A stretch of 64,000 nt of DNA from Methanobacteriota archaeon (GTDB lineage Archaea > Thermoplasmatota > E2 > DHVEG-1). This document shows, in pieces, positions 19,027 to 29,229 of this stretch. The position numbers and the translations under genes are program-made. The DNA lies in contig JAPKYE010000072.1 of assembly GCA_026394495.1 (NCBI GenBank), positions 1 through 64,000 on the forward strand, given 5' to 3'. Positions within the stretch are counted from its first letter, which is position 1. The number at the start of each line of letters is the position of its first letter. The notes beneath the pieces were generated by a model that was not told where the DNA came from, did not search any database, and saw only the letters and a program-made list of their open reading frames with translations.

Positions 19027-19923
19027 TTATTTTTTCAATGGTTTCGCAAGTGACCACAAACTGTCAAACTTCACGTTGAATTGCTCGATATCCTCAAGGT
19101 TTACATATGCAGTGCCAACGTATGATGGTTCGCTTGAATCGTCAGTAAGAATCTTGATTCCATTTACCGCTAGTTCTTTACCTAACACGTAATTACGCAA
19201 GGTTCCTGATGTATGTTCTGCGAAAAACCGGATATCAAGGTTATCGCCATACGCTTTCTGAAGGGCTTTGGCTGCATCCATACCGGCTTCTGTATCAATG
19301 ATCAGGCTTATTTTTGTGTTTAAATCCAAGAATTTTTTGAAATATTTCACGTATGGCTCTTCAAACAATCGTTCGCCACCGATCTGTAGTTTCATCGGGC
19401 ATTTTGATTCAAGACAGTTACTTAAAATATTGTAAAGAACCCATTTGCCGTTGTATCGAAGTGTTACGTTTCCACTGCGTTTTATTTTGATCCCATATTT
19501 GTCAAAGTTATGGTTGTAGGCATTACTATATTCGTTTAATCGGTTTTGCATCGCTAGATAGGTATCATCCGCAACCATGGTTTTCAAATCATCTTTTATA
19601 TCTTCCCATATCGCTCGGGGGTTAACTGGAAGGAAACTTTCCCTTCCGAAATCCTCATCACCCTTTCCTGAGAAGAGCACTTCAGCAATAAGTCCATTAC
19701 GGTGGAGGCATGCCCGTCCTGTTTCAAGTGGTCGTCTGGTAATGTTTGCAAGGTTTTCTGCGATTTTTAAAAACTCAGAGAATTCCTTTGGACAATCCAT
19801 TACAAGGATTGCGTAGTAGGTTGCTGCTTCACGTGGACGCTCCAATTTCATTCGTTGGAACATCATCTCAAAATCTTGTATATTATCTAACTTAACGTTA
19901 GATTCTGCTTTGTCGTATCCCAT
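19027..19923 (-). CDS. hypothetical protein, conserved archaeal type
   Basis: 298-aa ORF with good coding character; no family assigned with confidence. Confidence 0.7.
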   Translation of the reverse strand: MGYDKAESNVKLDNIQDFEMMFQRMKLERPREAATYYAILVMDCPKEFSEFLKIAENLANITRRPLETGRACLHRNGLIAEVLFSGKGDEDFGRESFLPVNPRAIWEDIKDDLKTMVADDTYLAMQNRLNEYSNAYNHNFDKYGIKIKRSGNVTLRYNGKWVLYNILSNCLESKCPMKLQIGGERLFEEPYVKYFKKFLDLNTKISLIIDTEAGMDAAKALQKAYGDNLDIRFFAEHTSGTLRNYVLGKELAVNGIKILTDDSSEPSYVGTAYVNLEDIEQFNVKFDSLWSLAKPLKK

Positions 19924-19997
19924 CCTTCTTCACCTCTCATCGTGTGTATAACATGTTTTTTCGTGAGTGTAAGAACAATAAATGAATTATTCTATTA

Positions 19998-20016
19998 TAT
20001 AATTTATGGATGCATA
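19998..20016. repeat. att direct repeat (integrase side)
   Basis: TATAATTTATGGATGCATA identical to 33776-33794. Confidence 0.85.
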
Positions 20017-20094
20017 CGTAGGTGCATTATGTAACAGAAATTACATCGTAGAACGCTTTATGTAATAGTTTGAGAATCAATGTGTTTAGTTTGC

Positions 20095-21348
20095 TTATGT
20101 CGTTGGTGTTATCAGTGGTTTTCTTTGTTCTTTTACTTGTTCTTCTAATTTCTCTATCTTTTTAAGTAGATAGAGTGATATATCAGAGGGTTGTTGTTGC
20201 ATTGATTGTGTTTTTGGTTCTTGTAACTGTGTCTGTAGATTCTTGATAGTGGTTTGTAGTTGGGTGATTTGTTCTTGTTGCTGTTTAAGTTGTTCTTGTT
20301 CTTGTGTAGGTTTTGATGGTTCTTGAGGTTTAGGAGTCTCTGGTGTTTTGTTGTTTAGAGTTAGTGCTTTATTGATCTTTGCTCGAATGTTTGTGTCCAT
20401 TTTTGGCTGTATGTAGACTTCCTCTAAGGTCTTTGTATTCCTGTGTCCTGTCTGCAACGCTATCTCTTTGAGTGACATTCCCGAAGCATCTAATCTGGTT
20501 GCACCTGAATGTCGCCAGAGTTGAGGGAATACTGAACCTCTTGGGAGTCCTAATTGTCTCTCGTATTTTGTCATAATGTAGTTAACACTGTTTGGTTGGA
20601 ATCTATACCCCAAGTCATTAAGAAATAACGAGTCCTTATGGTATAGTTTTCTTCCCCAATTATCGGTGTATTCTCCTTTTGACCTTGCATTCTTGCATCC
20701 TTCTGCTGGTTGTGGTCGTATTCTGCGATACTCGTTAAGAGAGTCGATAGTGTCCTGAAATAGAGTTACTGTAAACTCCCCGTTCTCTTCACCTTTTGGG
20801 TTTATGATTTTACACTCGTAGTATTTTGTTCCATTGTCTTCTACTTTGCCATTCCAGTCTATGTCTTCATCGTTGAGATGTACTATTGATGATTTTCTTT
20901 GTGGGATAGCGAAGAATAGTTTCATCATTGAGTGGTGACATAGATTGTTTTTAGATGCGAGAAATAGTCGTTCTATTATGTCGTCTGTTAGGACTTCTCT
21001 TTTTACTTTCTTGTGTGGTGGTGGTGTCAATAATGCTCTGTTTTCGTTTTTGTCGATTTCGTCAATGATGTTGTTAATTTTGTTGGCTTTGAGATACCTT
21101 AGAAATACTCTGAATGCATTACATCTAATGCACATAGCGTTAGGTTTTGTTTCTCCTTGTTTTACTTGTTCATCCCAATATGATCTCCATTTCTCAATGT
21201 CCTTAAGCGTTATATTCTCTGGTTCTTTATTGAGATGCTTTAGTATTAGTCCTACGTTGCAAGTATAACCTACCAATGTTGCTCTGCTTTTGCCTCTGCT
21301 TTTCAGATAGTTTTCAAATGACTTCAAGATGTGGTTTTCTTTGGTCAT
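20095..21348 (-). CDS. tyrosine recombinase / integrase with C-terminal coiled coil
   Basis: N-terminal SAM-like LKSFENYLKSRGKSRATLVGY, catalytic FAIPQRKSSIVHL, LWRHSGATR, TGHRNTKTLEEVYI. Confidence 0.9.
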   Translation of the reverse strand: MTKENHILKSFENYLKSRGKSRATLVGYTCNVGLILKHLNKEPENITLKDIEKWRSYWDEQVKQGETKPNAMCIRCNAFRVFLRYLKANKINNIIDEIDKNENRALLTPPPHKKVKREVLTDDIIERLFLASKNNLCHHSMMKLFFAIPQRKSSIVHLNDEDIDWNGKVEDNGTKYYECKIINPKGEENGEFTVTLFQDTIDSLNEYRRIRPQPAEGCKNARSKGEYTDNWGRKLYHKDSLFLNDLGYRFQPNSVNYIMTKYERQLGLPRGSVFPQLWRHSGATRLDASGMSLKEIALQTGHRNTKTLEEVYIQPKMDTNIRAKINKALTLNNKTPETPKPQEPSKPTQEQEQLKQQQEQITQLQTTIKNLQTQLQEPKTQSMQQQPSDISLYLLKKIEKLEEQVKEQRKPLITPTT

Positions 21349-21352
21349 TCAA

Positions 21353-21676
21353 TCACCTTTCGTTTGCTTTAGACAAAGATGTTTCACTATTATGTTGTCC
21401 ATCTTCGCCAATAGTTAAATCACTCTGGGTATTAAGATACTTTACCGAGCAATTTATAAATAAGGATTTGTCAAACCTCTTCAAAGGTCTTAGATAATAG
21501 TCTTTTCTTTGTTTATTTTCTATATCTCGTTCTTTAATCGCTTCTTGACAAATTGATTTTAATAAATTATCTATAAATTCTTGAATATACTCTACAGATT
21601 CACTACTAACTTCTCCGCCAACATAATCTTTTAAAACTCTCTTTAATCTTTTATATGTTAAAGCATTCTCTCTCAT
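21353..21676 (-). CDS. hypothetical protein of element
   Basis: 107-aa ORF overlapping the integrase start. Confidence 0.55.
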   Translation of the reverse strand: MRENALTYKRLKRVLKDYVGGEVSSESVEYIQEFIDNLLKSICQEAIKERDIENKQRKDYYLRPLKRFDKSLFINCSVKYLNTQSDLTIGEDGQHNSETSLSKANER

Positions 21677-21838
21677 CGTTCATTTCCATATTTTGAATTA
21701 CAACATCTAAAAACACAAACAAGGTCTACAGGAGAGACACATTAAAATCTTGTTTAGGTAGGGATAATCATCCAACCTAAACCATATCTGCTATATATCA
21801 CTGATTTTACTAAATATTCTCATTAGTTCTATATGGTT

Positions 21839-22045
21839 TTAGACTACTGTATGCTTCTGCATAATCTTCTTAATATCAGAGAGCATTTCCATATCTTTTT
21901 GGAATGATTCCTTACTGATTTCTATAGATTGTATTCTGTATCCGCATTTGTCACATATTCTGGTTCTGGTAAGGTATCCTGTTCTTTTAGATAAATATGT
22001 TACTTTTGCCATTAGCCTACCATCACTACACTTACTACACTTCAT
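21839..22045 (-). CDS. small zinc-ribbon protein
   Basis: MKCSKCSDGRLMAKV...RICDKCGYRIQSIE, two CxxC pairs. Confidence 0.7.
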   Translation of the reverse strand: MKCSKCSDGRLMAKVTYLSKRTGYLTRTRICDKCGYRIQSIEISKESFQKDMEMLSDIKKIMQKHTVV

Positions 22046-22692
22046 AGGGTATACCTCACAAGTGAATCTTCAGATTCTTGTTTCTTATCTACACCTTTAA
22101 CCACATAACATCCTTTGTCCTTGTTTTTGTTGTAGATCACTTCATTTAGATTATTCTTTGATTTTACTTCATCTGTGAAAATTCTATATTCTTTGTTGTT
22201 GGTATCCCAGATATAATAAACATTTATTCTTCTATCATTTCCAAGTATTCCCATCTTTCCAATGTGTACTAAATCTTTTACATCTGGTTCTATATAGTCT
22301 GTTCTACGGGTTTCTAATCTCTTGTTCATTTGTTCTATTGATGAAAAACACTTTTCTGCTGATTCCTTACTTGTTTTCCTACACCAAAATGTCTTATTAG
22401 GTGAATATATCCTGTCACATTCGGGTATTGCCTCATCATTAATTGTATATGGTTCTGGGAATCTTAAGATATCAGATACCTTATTTCTATATTGTTTTAA
22501 GATTGTGTGAGGATTAAATGGTTTATGTTTAGTTATCTTTTTGATTCCGTTTCTGAAGCAATCATTTACTACGTATTCTCCATGTTGATACTGCCTATGG
22601 TATTGAAGTTCACTATCGGATTCAAATTTAGCTTGACATCTTTTACAGGTTAGTATTTTATTTTCTACCTTTTTCATTTCTTTGTTTACCAA
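22042..22692 (-). CDS. C2H2 zinc-finger protein of element
   Basis: ILTCKRCQAKFESDSELQYHRQYQHG is a C2H2 finger. Confidence 0.7.
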   Translation of the reverse strand: MVNKEMKKVENKILTCKRCQAKFESDSELQYHRQYQHGEYVVNDCFRNGIKKITKHKPFNPHTILKQYRNKVSDILRFPEPYTINDEAIPECDRIYSPNKTFWCRKTSKESAEKCFSSIEQMNKRLETRRTDYIEPDVKDLVHIGKMGILGNDRRINVYYIWDTNNKEYRIFTDEVKSKNNLNEVIYNKNKDKGCYVVKGVDKKQESEDSLVRYTL

Positions 22693-22718
22693 TAACTACA
22701 GAGCAAAATACAGATATT

Positions 22719-22850
22719 CTAAAATCTCCTTCTTTCATCACGTATCTTTCTAAGACATCCCCTACAATAAACATCTCTTCCTTCTGTTGGTACAAAAGGT
22801 ACAGTAGTCTCTACACCACACTTTGAACAGATTACTTTATTTTCTTCCAT
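22719..22850 (-). CDS. 43-aa zinc-ribbon protein MEENKVICSKCGVETTVPFVPTEGRDVYCRGCLRKIRDERRRF
   Basis: Complete ORF below the track cutoff, CxxC...CxxC. Confidence 0.65.
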   Translation of the reverse strand: MEENKVICSKCGVETTVPFVPTEGRDVYCRGCLRKIRDERRRF

Positions 22851-23209
22851 TAAATTTCTTTACTCTTTCTGATAATTATTACACATCTAAAAACAATATC
22901 TTATTTACTCTTACTAATAGTGTTTAATTCTTTTGTTAAAACGTAATCTAATAGTTCATCAACAGATATTCCTAATTTCTCTGCTGTTCTTTCAAGAACC
23001 TCTGCGTTAGGTTTTGAGAATCCTTTTAGTTCTCTTCGCATGATTTCTCTGCTCGATATTCACACATTGAACTATCGAATGCTTTCCGTATGATATTCTT
23101 CAATAATTCCCGTTCTTGCTCTGGGTTCATATCTTACTATTCCTCTAGGTTATATTGACATTAAAACATTTTCTTTTTGGTTACTTAATTCATAGTGGGG
23201 TTTATTGTG

Positions 23210-23881
23210 TTATTTTTCCCAATCCTCAGAATACAGGTCTTTTCGTTTCCTTTTCCTCCCTCCTGAGAAAGTGAACATATCCATACTTTCTGGGTCGGTA
23301 ATCCATCCTTCTTGATCTGGTAGTTCTTCGACTATTGGTGCTGGTGTATTGACTCTTATACCTTGGATTTTTACATCATCTTCTTTTAGATGTTGTTTTG
23401 ATTGGATTTTGAGGAGTTTATCTTGGTGTTGATAGAGTTTTTGGAGTTCATTCTTTTCTTTTTGGGTCATTGGTCTACATTGTTTTCCTTGGCATTCTTC
23501 AAATTTATAACAATATTTATCGCAATCTTTAGCACATCGTTTTATACGTTCAAGGTCTGAGATTTGTTTCTCTGTATCTTGTACACTTAGTTTGTGTATT
23601 GTATCTCTGTCTTCATCCTTTTCACCTATGATGTATCTTTCATTGAGTTCCTTAAGGAGTTGTATTGCTGTTTTTATTGTTCTTTGATTTGGTTCTATCT
23701 TAAGGTCTGTGGGATAGGTCTTTATCATCTTTTTATAATATTTTATCGTTCTGTTGATGCTAGTTCTGGAATCGTCAATATGTGCTTTGATTATATCTTG
23801 TACAAGTTTGTGGTGACACTTATCTAATATTTCAGATACGATTTTATCATATCGCTGTCTGGTTACTTTTACTTCTTTCAT
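23210..23881 (-). CDS. hypothetical helical Cys-rich protein
   Basis: 223-aa ORF with CAKDCDKYCYKFEECQGKQC cluster. Confidence 0.6.
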   Translation of the reverse strand: MKEVKVTRQRYDKIVSEILDKCHHKLVQDIIKAHIDDSRTSINRTIKYYKKMIKTYPTDLKIEPNQRTIKTAIQLLKELNERYIIGEKDEDRDTIHKLSVQDTEKQISDLERIKRCAKDCDKYCYKFEECQGKQCRPMTQKEKNELQKLYQHQDKLLKIQSKQHLKEDDVKIQGIRVNTPAPIVEELPDQEGWITDPESMDMFTFSGGRKRKRKDLYSEDWEK

Positions 23882-24727
23882 ATCAAATCCTATCTAATCT
23901 TTTTACAGATAACAAACATTAAGCACTTGCCTACAAATTAATCTACTTAACAAGGTTTATGTATTCGTTCTTTCAGATACTTCTTTTGTAACGAATAGAC
24001 TCAAATCTTCTATTTTAGTGCCTAAAAACCTCCAGGAGGGAAACAGGCTTAAGGGTTCACATGCTAATCCTTACATGGTCTTCCAACAGATATAACGGAT
24101 GAGTATGCTTAGCATTTACAGTGTCTATTTTAGTACCCCCTAATATAGTGAAGGGGTAGCTACCATGGCATTACATTATATGATTTTTAGTGAATTTTCT
24201 TAGTCCTTATGGCATTTTGGAGTCCACTTTTGACTAAGGGTGTCTATATTTTCCATACCTGTTGGGTATCCAATAGTTAAAATGTGGTACAATCACCTAT
24301 GTTTTTAGAATTATTAAGTTCTTTCAATGCTGTGAACATAAGATACTCTTTCCAAGTTCTACATTTTAATTTCCTTTTTGCTTTCCTTAATATTCTATGT
24401 TCTTGGTCTGTCAACGGGATATGAAAAGTTTTCATTTAATTCTCCTAAATCTTCTACATAAAAACACAGTAACTTACTTTTTTATACTCTCTCATTAATA
24501 TATAGAGTTCCATATAACCATGTCTTTTTAAGATTTCTACTCTGTTGAGGTACAGGTAAGTTTATTAGGGAGAAATACAGAAACCTCATTCCCTCCTGTT
24601 GATTTTGAGAATTTGAGGTATCTCCTTCGAGAGACCGTGCTACAAGTGGATTTTCCCTAATATATAAAGATATGTGGACTAAATTGCTAATGGTTATCAT
24701 ACCTAAAATACATTGAAAATAATGATA

Positions 24728-24949
24728 TCATTTACTTGGGAATCTTATTGTAAGATATTGTAGAAGAGTAACTGGATATCGTTTCTTAAATTCTGTGTAG
24801 TCGAGAATTAATGCCATTAAACCAAAGAATAGACTCCCTGTGATAAATCGGAAGTCAAGAGAACATAGACTCCAATTAAAGAGAAATAGGCTTGTGATGG
24901 CTAAAACCAATTTTAAGATATATCTATAGTTTAGTTTCATCTGTACCAT
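24728..24949 (-). CDS. small membrane protein
   Basis: Two hydrophobic segments ILKLVLAITSLFLFNWSLCSL and FITGSLFFGLMALIL. Confidence 0.45.
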   Translation of the reverse strand: MVQMKLNYRYILKLVLAITSLFLFNWSLCSLDFRFITGSLFFGLMALILDYTEFKKRYPVTLLQYLTIRFPSK

Positions 24950-24970
24950 GAAAGAAAAGGAGATAGAAAT

Positions 24971-25162
24971 CTATCTCTTGTTTAGGGTATAGTTGCCTAC
25001 GAGGTTTCCGTTAGAATCTAAAAGGATTCCTTGCTTTGTGTTTCCTTGTTCTAGTTTTAAGATTGCATCTTTTAGAATGTGTATAACCTCTTCTTGTGGA
25101 TTCTCATCAAAGGCTTGGTTATCAGTTCGGATGGTGAGTTTAAACATCTTTATTTTCTCCAT
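24971..25162 (-). CDS. hypothetical protein
   Basis: 63-aa ORF in the minus-strand gene array. Confidence 0.45.
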   Translation of the reverse strand: MEKIKMFKLTIRTDNQAFDENPQEEVIHILKDAILKLEQGNTKQGILLDSNGNLVGNYTLNKR

Positions 25163-25437
25163 CGTGGGGTTAATGTGTAGATTTGTTTTCTTCCGATTAA
25201 CTGTAGCGGTGAGTATTGGTTTTTACCGTCAAGGATTGGTACTCGTAAGGTGACGTTTATCATTTCTTTTCTGAGTCTATTCTCTCGTTTACAGATGATA
25301 GGCTTTTGATAGATTTCTTCGAGTATCTGTAAGAAGGATACTGTCTCATATGGTCTGTTTCGTATCTGTATGGTCGGGGGAAGTTGTCCGCATCCTAAAA
25401 ATAAACAGGTATCCTGTAGGGATATTGTTGATTCCAT
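25150..25437 (-). CDS. hypothetical protein
   Basis: 95-aa ORF overlapping the downstream start. Confidence 0.5.
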   Translation of the reverse strand: MESTISLQDTCLFLGCGQLPPTIQIRNRPYETVSFLQILEEIYQKPIICKRENRLRKEMINVTLRVPILDGKNQYSPLQLIGRKQIYTLTPRWRK

Positions 25438-25897
25438 CGGATCACGCCCTACTCGTTTATGATTTCATCTATTCTTTGGAGTTGTTCTGTGCTGTAGTCA
25501 AAAAGAATAAGAGAGTTGATGATTCTCTCTTTATAAGTTAGATTGTCTTCTGTGGTCATTGTATCCCTTATTCCTCTGTGTAACCATCAAACCATAAGAC
25601 GTTTCCAGATTCATCTTTCTTATGGGTTGTTTCAAGGGAACAGTGGTATTGTGCTTGTTTTAGTGTAAGACCGCTATCTATGGTTCTTTGTCGTTTGTTT
25701 TCATCTCGATAGAAGCGAATAATCTTATAACTCATTATTTCGCCTCCTCTCTTAAGATGAATTCTGTAAATCTTTCTCTGTCAAATCTTGGGTTGTCTTC
25801 TTCAAAGAACTTGATAAAATCATCTATAAGTGGTTTGTGTGCTTGGTTCTTTGCTAAAATGAATCCTATAGATTTATAGTGTTGACGAGAGAACATC

Positions 25898-26179
25898 TTA
25901 AGACACCCCCAAGGCTCTAGTTAATCTTTGGTGGATGTCGTAGAATTCTTCTAAACTTAAGGGGTCATCTTTTAGAGTTACTGTAGAGGGGAATCGTTGC
26001 ATATCTTCTACAGTTTCGAATACACATCCTTTGTACTTTATGAGATGGCTCTCAATGATTCCTTCTATCTGAGAATAAGAGATAGTGGTCATTTTAGCAC
26101 CCTTCCCAACAGTAGAAATTAACTGATTTTGTAGGAAGGGCTCGGATGATATACCCTTCTTTTCTTTTGGTTTCTGCAA
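25898..26179 (-). CDS. hypothetical protein
   Basis: 93-aa ORF in array; internal start MTTISYSQIEG likely. Confidence 0.45.
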   Translation of the reverse strand: MQKPKEKKGISSEPFLQNQLISTVGKGAKMTTISYSQIEGIIESHLIKYKGCVFETVEDMQRFPSTVTLKDDPLSLEEFYDIHQRLTRALGVS

Positions 26180-26372
26180 ATGCTTTTGAGGTTGTAAAAT
26201 CTACAATCTCAAAGACTGTTAGTTCTTGGTGTTCTTGCCTCTGAGAAAGTTCTTTAAATCCCCTTTCGTTTCTTGGTTCGGGGATATGAAGAACCATCTC
26301 TTCTTTGCCGTTGATGTGGTTTTTCATATTCTCATTTCCTTTTGTTTTGTTGTATTCAGTAAAGCATACCAA
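26094..26372 (-). CDS. hypothetical protein, first gene of the minus-strand array leftward of the divergent promoter
   Basis: 92-aa ORF; TATA-like element upstream on minus strand. Confidence 0.5.
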   Translation of the reverse strand: MVCFTEYNKTKGNENMKNHINGKEEMVLHIPEPRNERGFKELSQRQEHQELTVFEIVDFTTSKAFAETKRKEGYIIRALPTKSVNFYCWEGC

Positions 26373-26443
26373 ATATATAAAGTTATTCAGTTGAGGATAA
26401 ATAAGGATACCAAGGTTATAAATGTGAACAGGGATTCATAAGT

Positions 26444-26584
26444 ATGGTACGAATTGGTGTAAGTATAGATAAGAAGGATTTAGAGAAGTTGCGGAAGATA
26501 TCAATAGATGAGAAGCGACCTCTTTCAAATCAAATAGTGTATATGCTGGAGTTCTATCTCAAGTTCAAGGATAAAGTAAAGTGA
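26444..26584 (+). CDS. ribbon-helix-helix (CopG-like) regulator MVRIGVSIDKKDLEKLRKISIDEKRPLSNQIVYMLEFYLKFKDKVK
   Basis: 46-aa ORF below the track cutoff; RHH pattern; divergent from 26094-26372; TATA-like GGTTATAAATG upstream. Confidence 0.65.
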   Translation: MVRIGVSIDKKDLEKLRKISIDEKRPLSNQIVYMLEFYLKFKDKVK

Positions 26585-27600
26585 TTGTTCTTTCCCCTTA
26601 CTATATCCCCTATCTCATTGTAAAGAAGAAAAAAGAAGAAAGAGTAAATCAAAGGAACTTTCTTTTCTTTTTCTTTATTATTTCTTTTTCTATTCTTTGA
26701 ATAAGATAATAATAGGAACTCTGTAGAGATAGGAACTCTGTTATCGGGGATAGATTCATTTGATTTATTGGGAACTTATTAGTAATAACTAAGGGGTCTG
26801 AAAGAACAGGTTAGGAGTAAGGAATAGGTAATAGGAACTTGTTATATGAAAGTGAGGATAAGGAGCTAACTATATACTATCCCTCAAATGAGCCTATTAA
26901 ACACACACATAAGGAGTAATCCCCTATCTATATGCTCTATTCTATAGATTCATTGAGATAATAAGGTTTTTACTGCTCTATCTTCTTAAAAAGATTTATT
27001 TAATTATTTAGTTCTTTCACCATGTCTTAAGGACTTATCAAGTATATCTTTTTCAAGGGAATAATAAGAGATATTCTCTCCTGTTGTTAGATTAAAATGC
27101 CTTGGAAGGTATAATTATGTGTCTAAGGGGTAGGGTTAGAGTATCTAATAGAGGTTTTAAGGATAGTTACTCCTGTTGAGGGTTGAGATGCCTCTCTCCT
27201 GTTGGCTCTATAAACTGAGAAACTGAGGTATTCTCTAAAACTATGGGGTTCTTGGGTTCACTAAATCACATAATCTTTAAGATTCTATTGGATTCTACAG
27301 AGGAATGATTCATAATAGAGTATTATGTTTCATTCTCCTGTTAGTATATAAAGACAATCTTAAAATCTAAACTAATATTTTTCTTTATTCTTAAGGATAC
27401 TACAAGGGATTAGTATTAATTAACAGAGGAGATATAGGTATCTATCAGGGGAGATAAGATATATCTACAGATAGGAACGGCATAAGGGGTAGTAAAATAC
27501 TATCCTCTTCTGTACATAGCTTAGTGTCTCATTATTACTATAACTTTTTGTATATTCCTTTATATACTAAACGTCAATAAATCTCTCTAATCCTTACCAT

Positions 27601-27615
27601 CGTATCACTGATACG
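27601..27615. repeat. perfect dyad CGTATCA-C-TGATACG
   Basis: Direct reading. Confidence 0.7.
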
Positions 27616-27680
27616 GCATATAGGGTAATATCCCCAACAGGAGTGGAGTATAATTATCTGTAACAGTGGTATATCATGTT

Positions 27681-28253
27681 TTAAGATGATATAGATGTTA
27701 CGGATTTCTTGGTTAAAGTAGACTTTCTCCTGTTGGATTCATTCTCTATCAACTTGGCTATACTCTTTCTACAGTCAGAGCATAACAGTGCTGAAAACTC
27801 TACTAAAAGTGTGTTAACATTCTTGTAATTTTTGTCTAAATCGCCAATAAGATTGTATATAGATTCTCTATCATCCAATAGACGTGATTTGATTCGACCA
27901 AGACGATTATTTAGCATCTTCTCTAAATCTGATCTAACACCTTTCGGCATATTGGTGTTAGCTAATATAGTCTGAATATTATCTATAATATCTTGGATAT
28001 CTTCTAATGTTTTAGATATATTTGATTTGTAGGTATGCTTAAAATCATCTATTCCAGAAGGTATATCTTTAGCCTTGGTGGATATATTGGCATAATCTAC
28101 TTTCTTAAAGAATCGACATAAATCCATCTTGTTAATATCTACTACATTATGTTTTGTTTTTAGTTCTTCTAACATCTTGGAATAACCAAGACACCTTAAC
28201 CTCATTTCTTTAATAACTTCTGAAAGACCCATTGATTCTATCTTATTGACCAT
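27681..28253 (-). CDS. coiled-coil protein of element
   Basis: 190-aa helical ORF. Confidence 0.55.
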   Translation of the reverse strand: MVNKIESMGLSEVIKEMRLRCLGYSKMLEELKTKHNVVDINKMDLCRFFKKVDYANISTKAKDIPSGIDDFKHTYKSNISKTLEDIQDIIDNIQTILANTNMPKGVRSDLEKMLNNRLGRIKSRLLDDRESIYNLIGDLDKNYKNVNTLLVEFSALLCSDCRKSIAKLIENESNRRKSTLTKKSVTSISS

Positions 28254-28551
28254 TCTTGATTACCTCATGTATTTTCTTGTCCAAAGGAGTGAATAGAAGG
28301 TTATCTTTTTCCTTCTGAATCTCATTACCTAATATCTTGGTTTGTTCTTTTAGATTCATTAGTGTTTCCTCAAGATGTGTTTTCTCTAATTCTTCCCTTG
28401 CTCGTTCCTCAGTAGCTAATCTATTCTGCTCTATAGCTAGTCTATTCTTTCTTAATTTGTTCTGGTTCCTTAAAAATTGTTCTACTACCATTTGATTCAT
28501 TCCCATCTCGTATAATTTTAACATCGACTGCTTTCCTATGCTTACCTCCAT
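28243..28551 (-). CDS. coiled-coil protein of element
   Basis: 102-aa ORF rich in E/K/L. Confidence 0.5.
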   Translation of the reverse strand: MEVSIGKQSMLKLYEMGMNQMVVEQFLRNQNKLRKNRLAIEQNRLATEERAREELEKTHLEETLMNLKEQTKILGNEIQKEKDNLLFTPLDKKIHEVIKNGQ

Positions 28552-28726
28552 AGTAAGATAATATACTAAAAGTCACATAGTCACCTATTCGAATCTCCTT
28601 TATAGGTGAGTAATCGGAGTCACTGGCGTGGAAAAACACTGTCTCATCATCTCCCCCATATTTTATTTCCCCTGATCTGCGAAATTTATCATATTCTGAA
28701 ACAATTCCTTTAAGAATTTCTACCAT
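28442..28726 (-). CDS. cold-shock-domain-like nucleic-acid-binding protein
   Basis: KGIVSEYDKFRRSGEIKYGGDDETVFFHASDSDYSPIKEIRIGDYVTFSI resembles CSD. Confidence 0.6.
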   Translation of the reverse strand: MVEILKGIVSEYDKFRRSGEIKYGGDDETVFFHASDSDYSPIKEIRIGDYVTFSILSYYGGKHRKAVDVKIIRDGNESNGSRTIFKEPEQIKKE

Positions 28727-28995
28727 TTATATCTCTTATTTATTATCTAAACATTTACATCTTCTTTCAGATGTCCTGACATTTTGGAGTAATACTCTAT
28801 TCTTTTAGAATCACTTAAAACTCCATTACTTGAAGGATATTCCTTACACTGGTCTATCGCTTCATCAACCCAATTATCTATCTTTGACATTATACTTTCT
28901 CCTTAGAATACTCATATTTTAACATCTCCTTATCTTGTTCTAAAGATGACAGTATCCTCCTGTAGTATTTTAGTTTCTTCAATCTAATAAATTCT

Positions 28996-29229
28996 TTATT
29001 CCTGTCCATTGATTTTCCTAACAAAGATTGCTCTATCTAAATCCTCAGATGATAGAGTAAATTCAACATATGTTCCTTTTTGTGGAATAAACTTACAATC
29101 CTCCCTTAAGAAGAATATATTTCTGTTATCTGGGTCTTCTAAAGAGTTAATAAAACCAGTATTAGACTCATAGTCAAACCATCTTATAATTCCTTGTGGC
29201 ATCCTAACCTCCTGTGTTTTAAGATTCAT
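28996..29229 (-). CDS. cold-shock-domain-like protein
   Basis: MPQGIIRWFDYESNTGFINSLEDPDNRNIFFLREDCKFIPQKGTYVEFTL; likely start at MPQG after AGGAGGTTAGG. Confidence 0.65.
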   Translation of the reverse strand: MNLKTQEVRMPQGIIRWFDYESNTGFINSLEDPDNRNIFFLREDCKFIPQKGTYVEFTLSSEDLDRAIFVRKINGQE

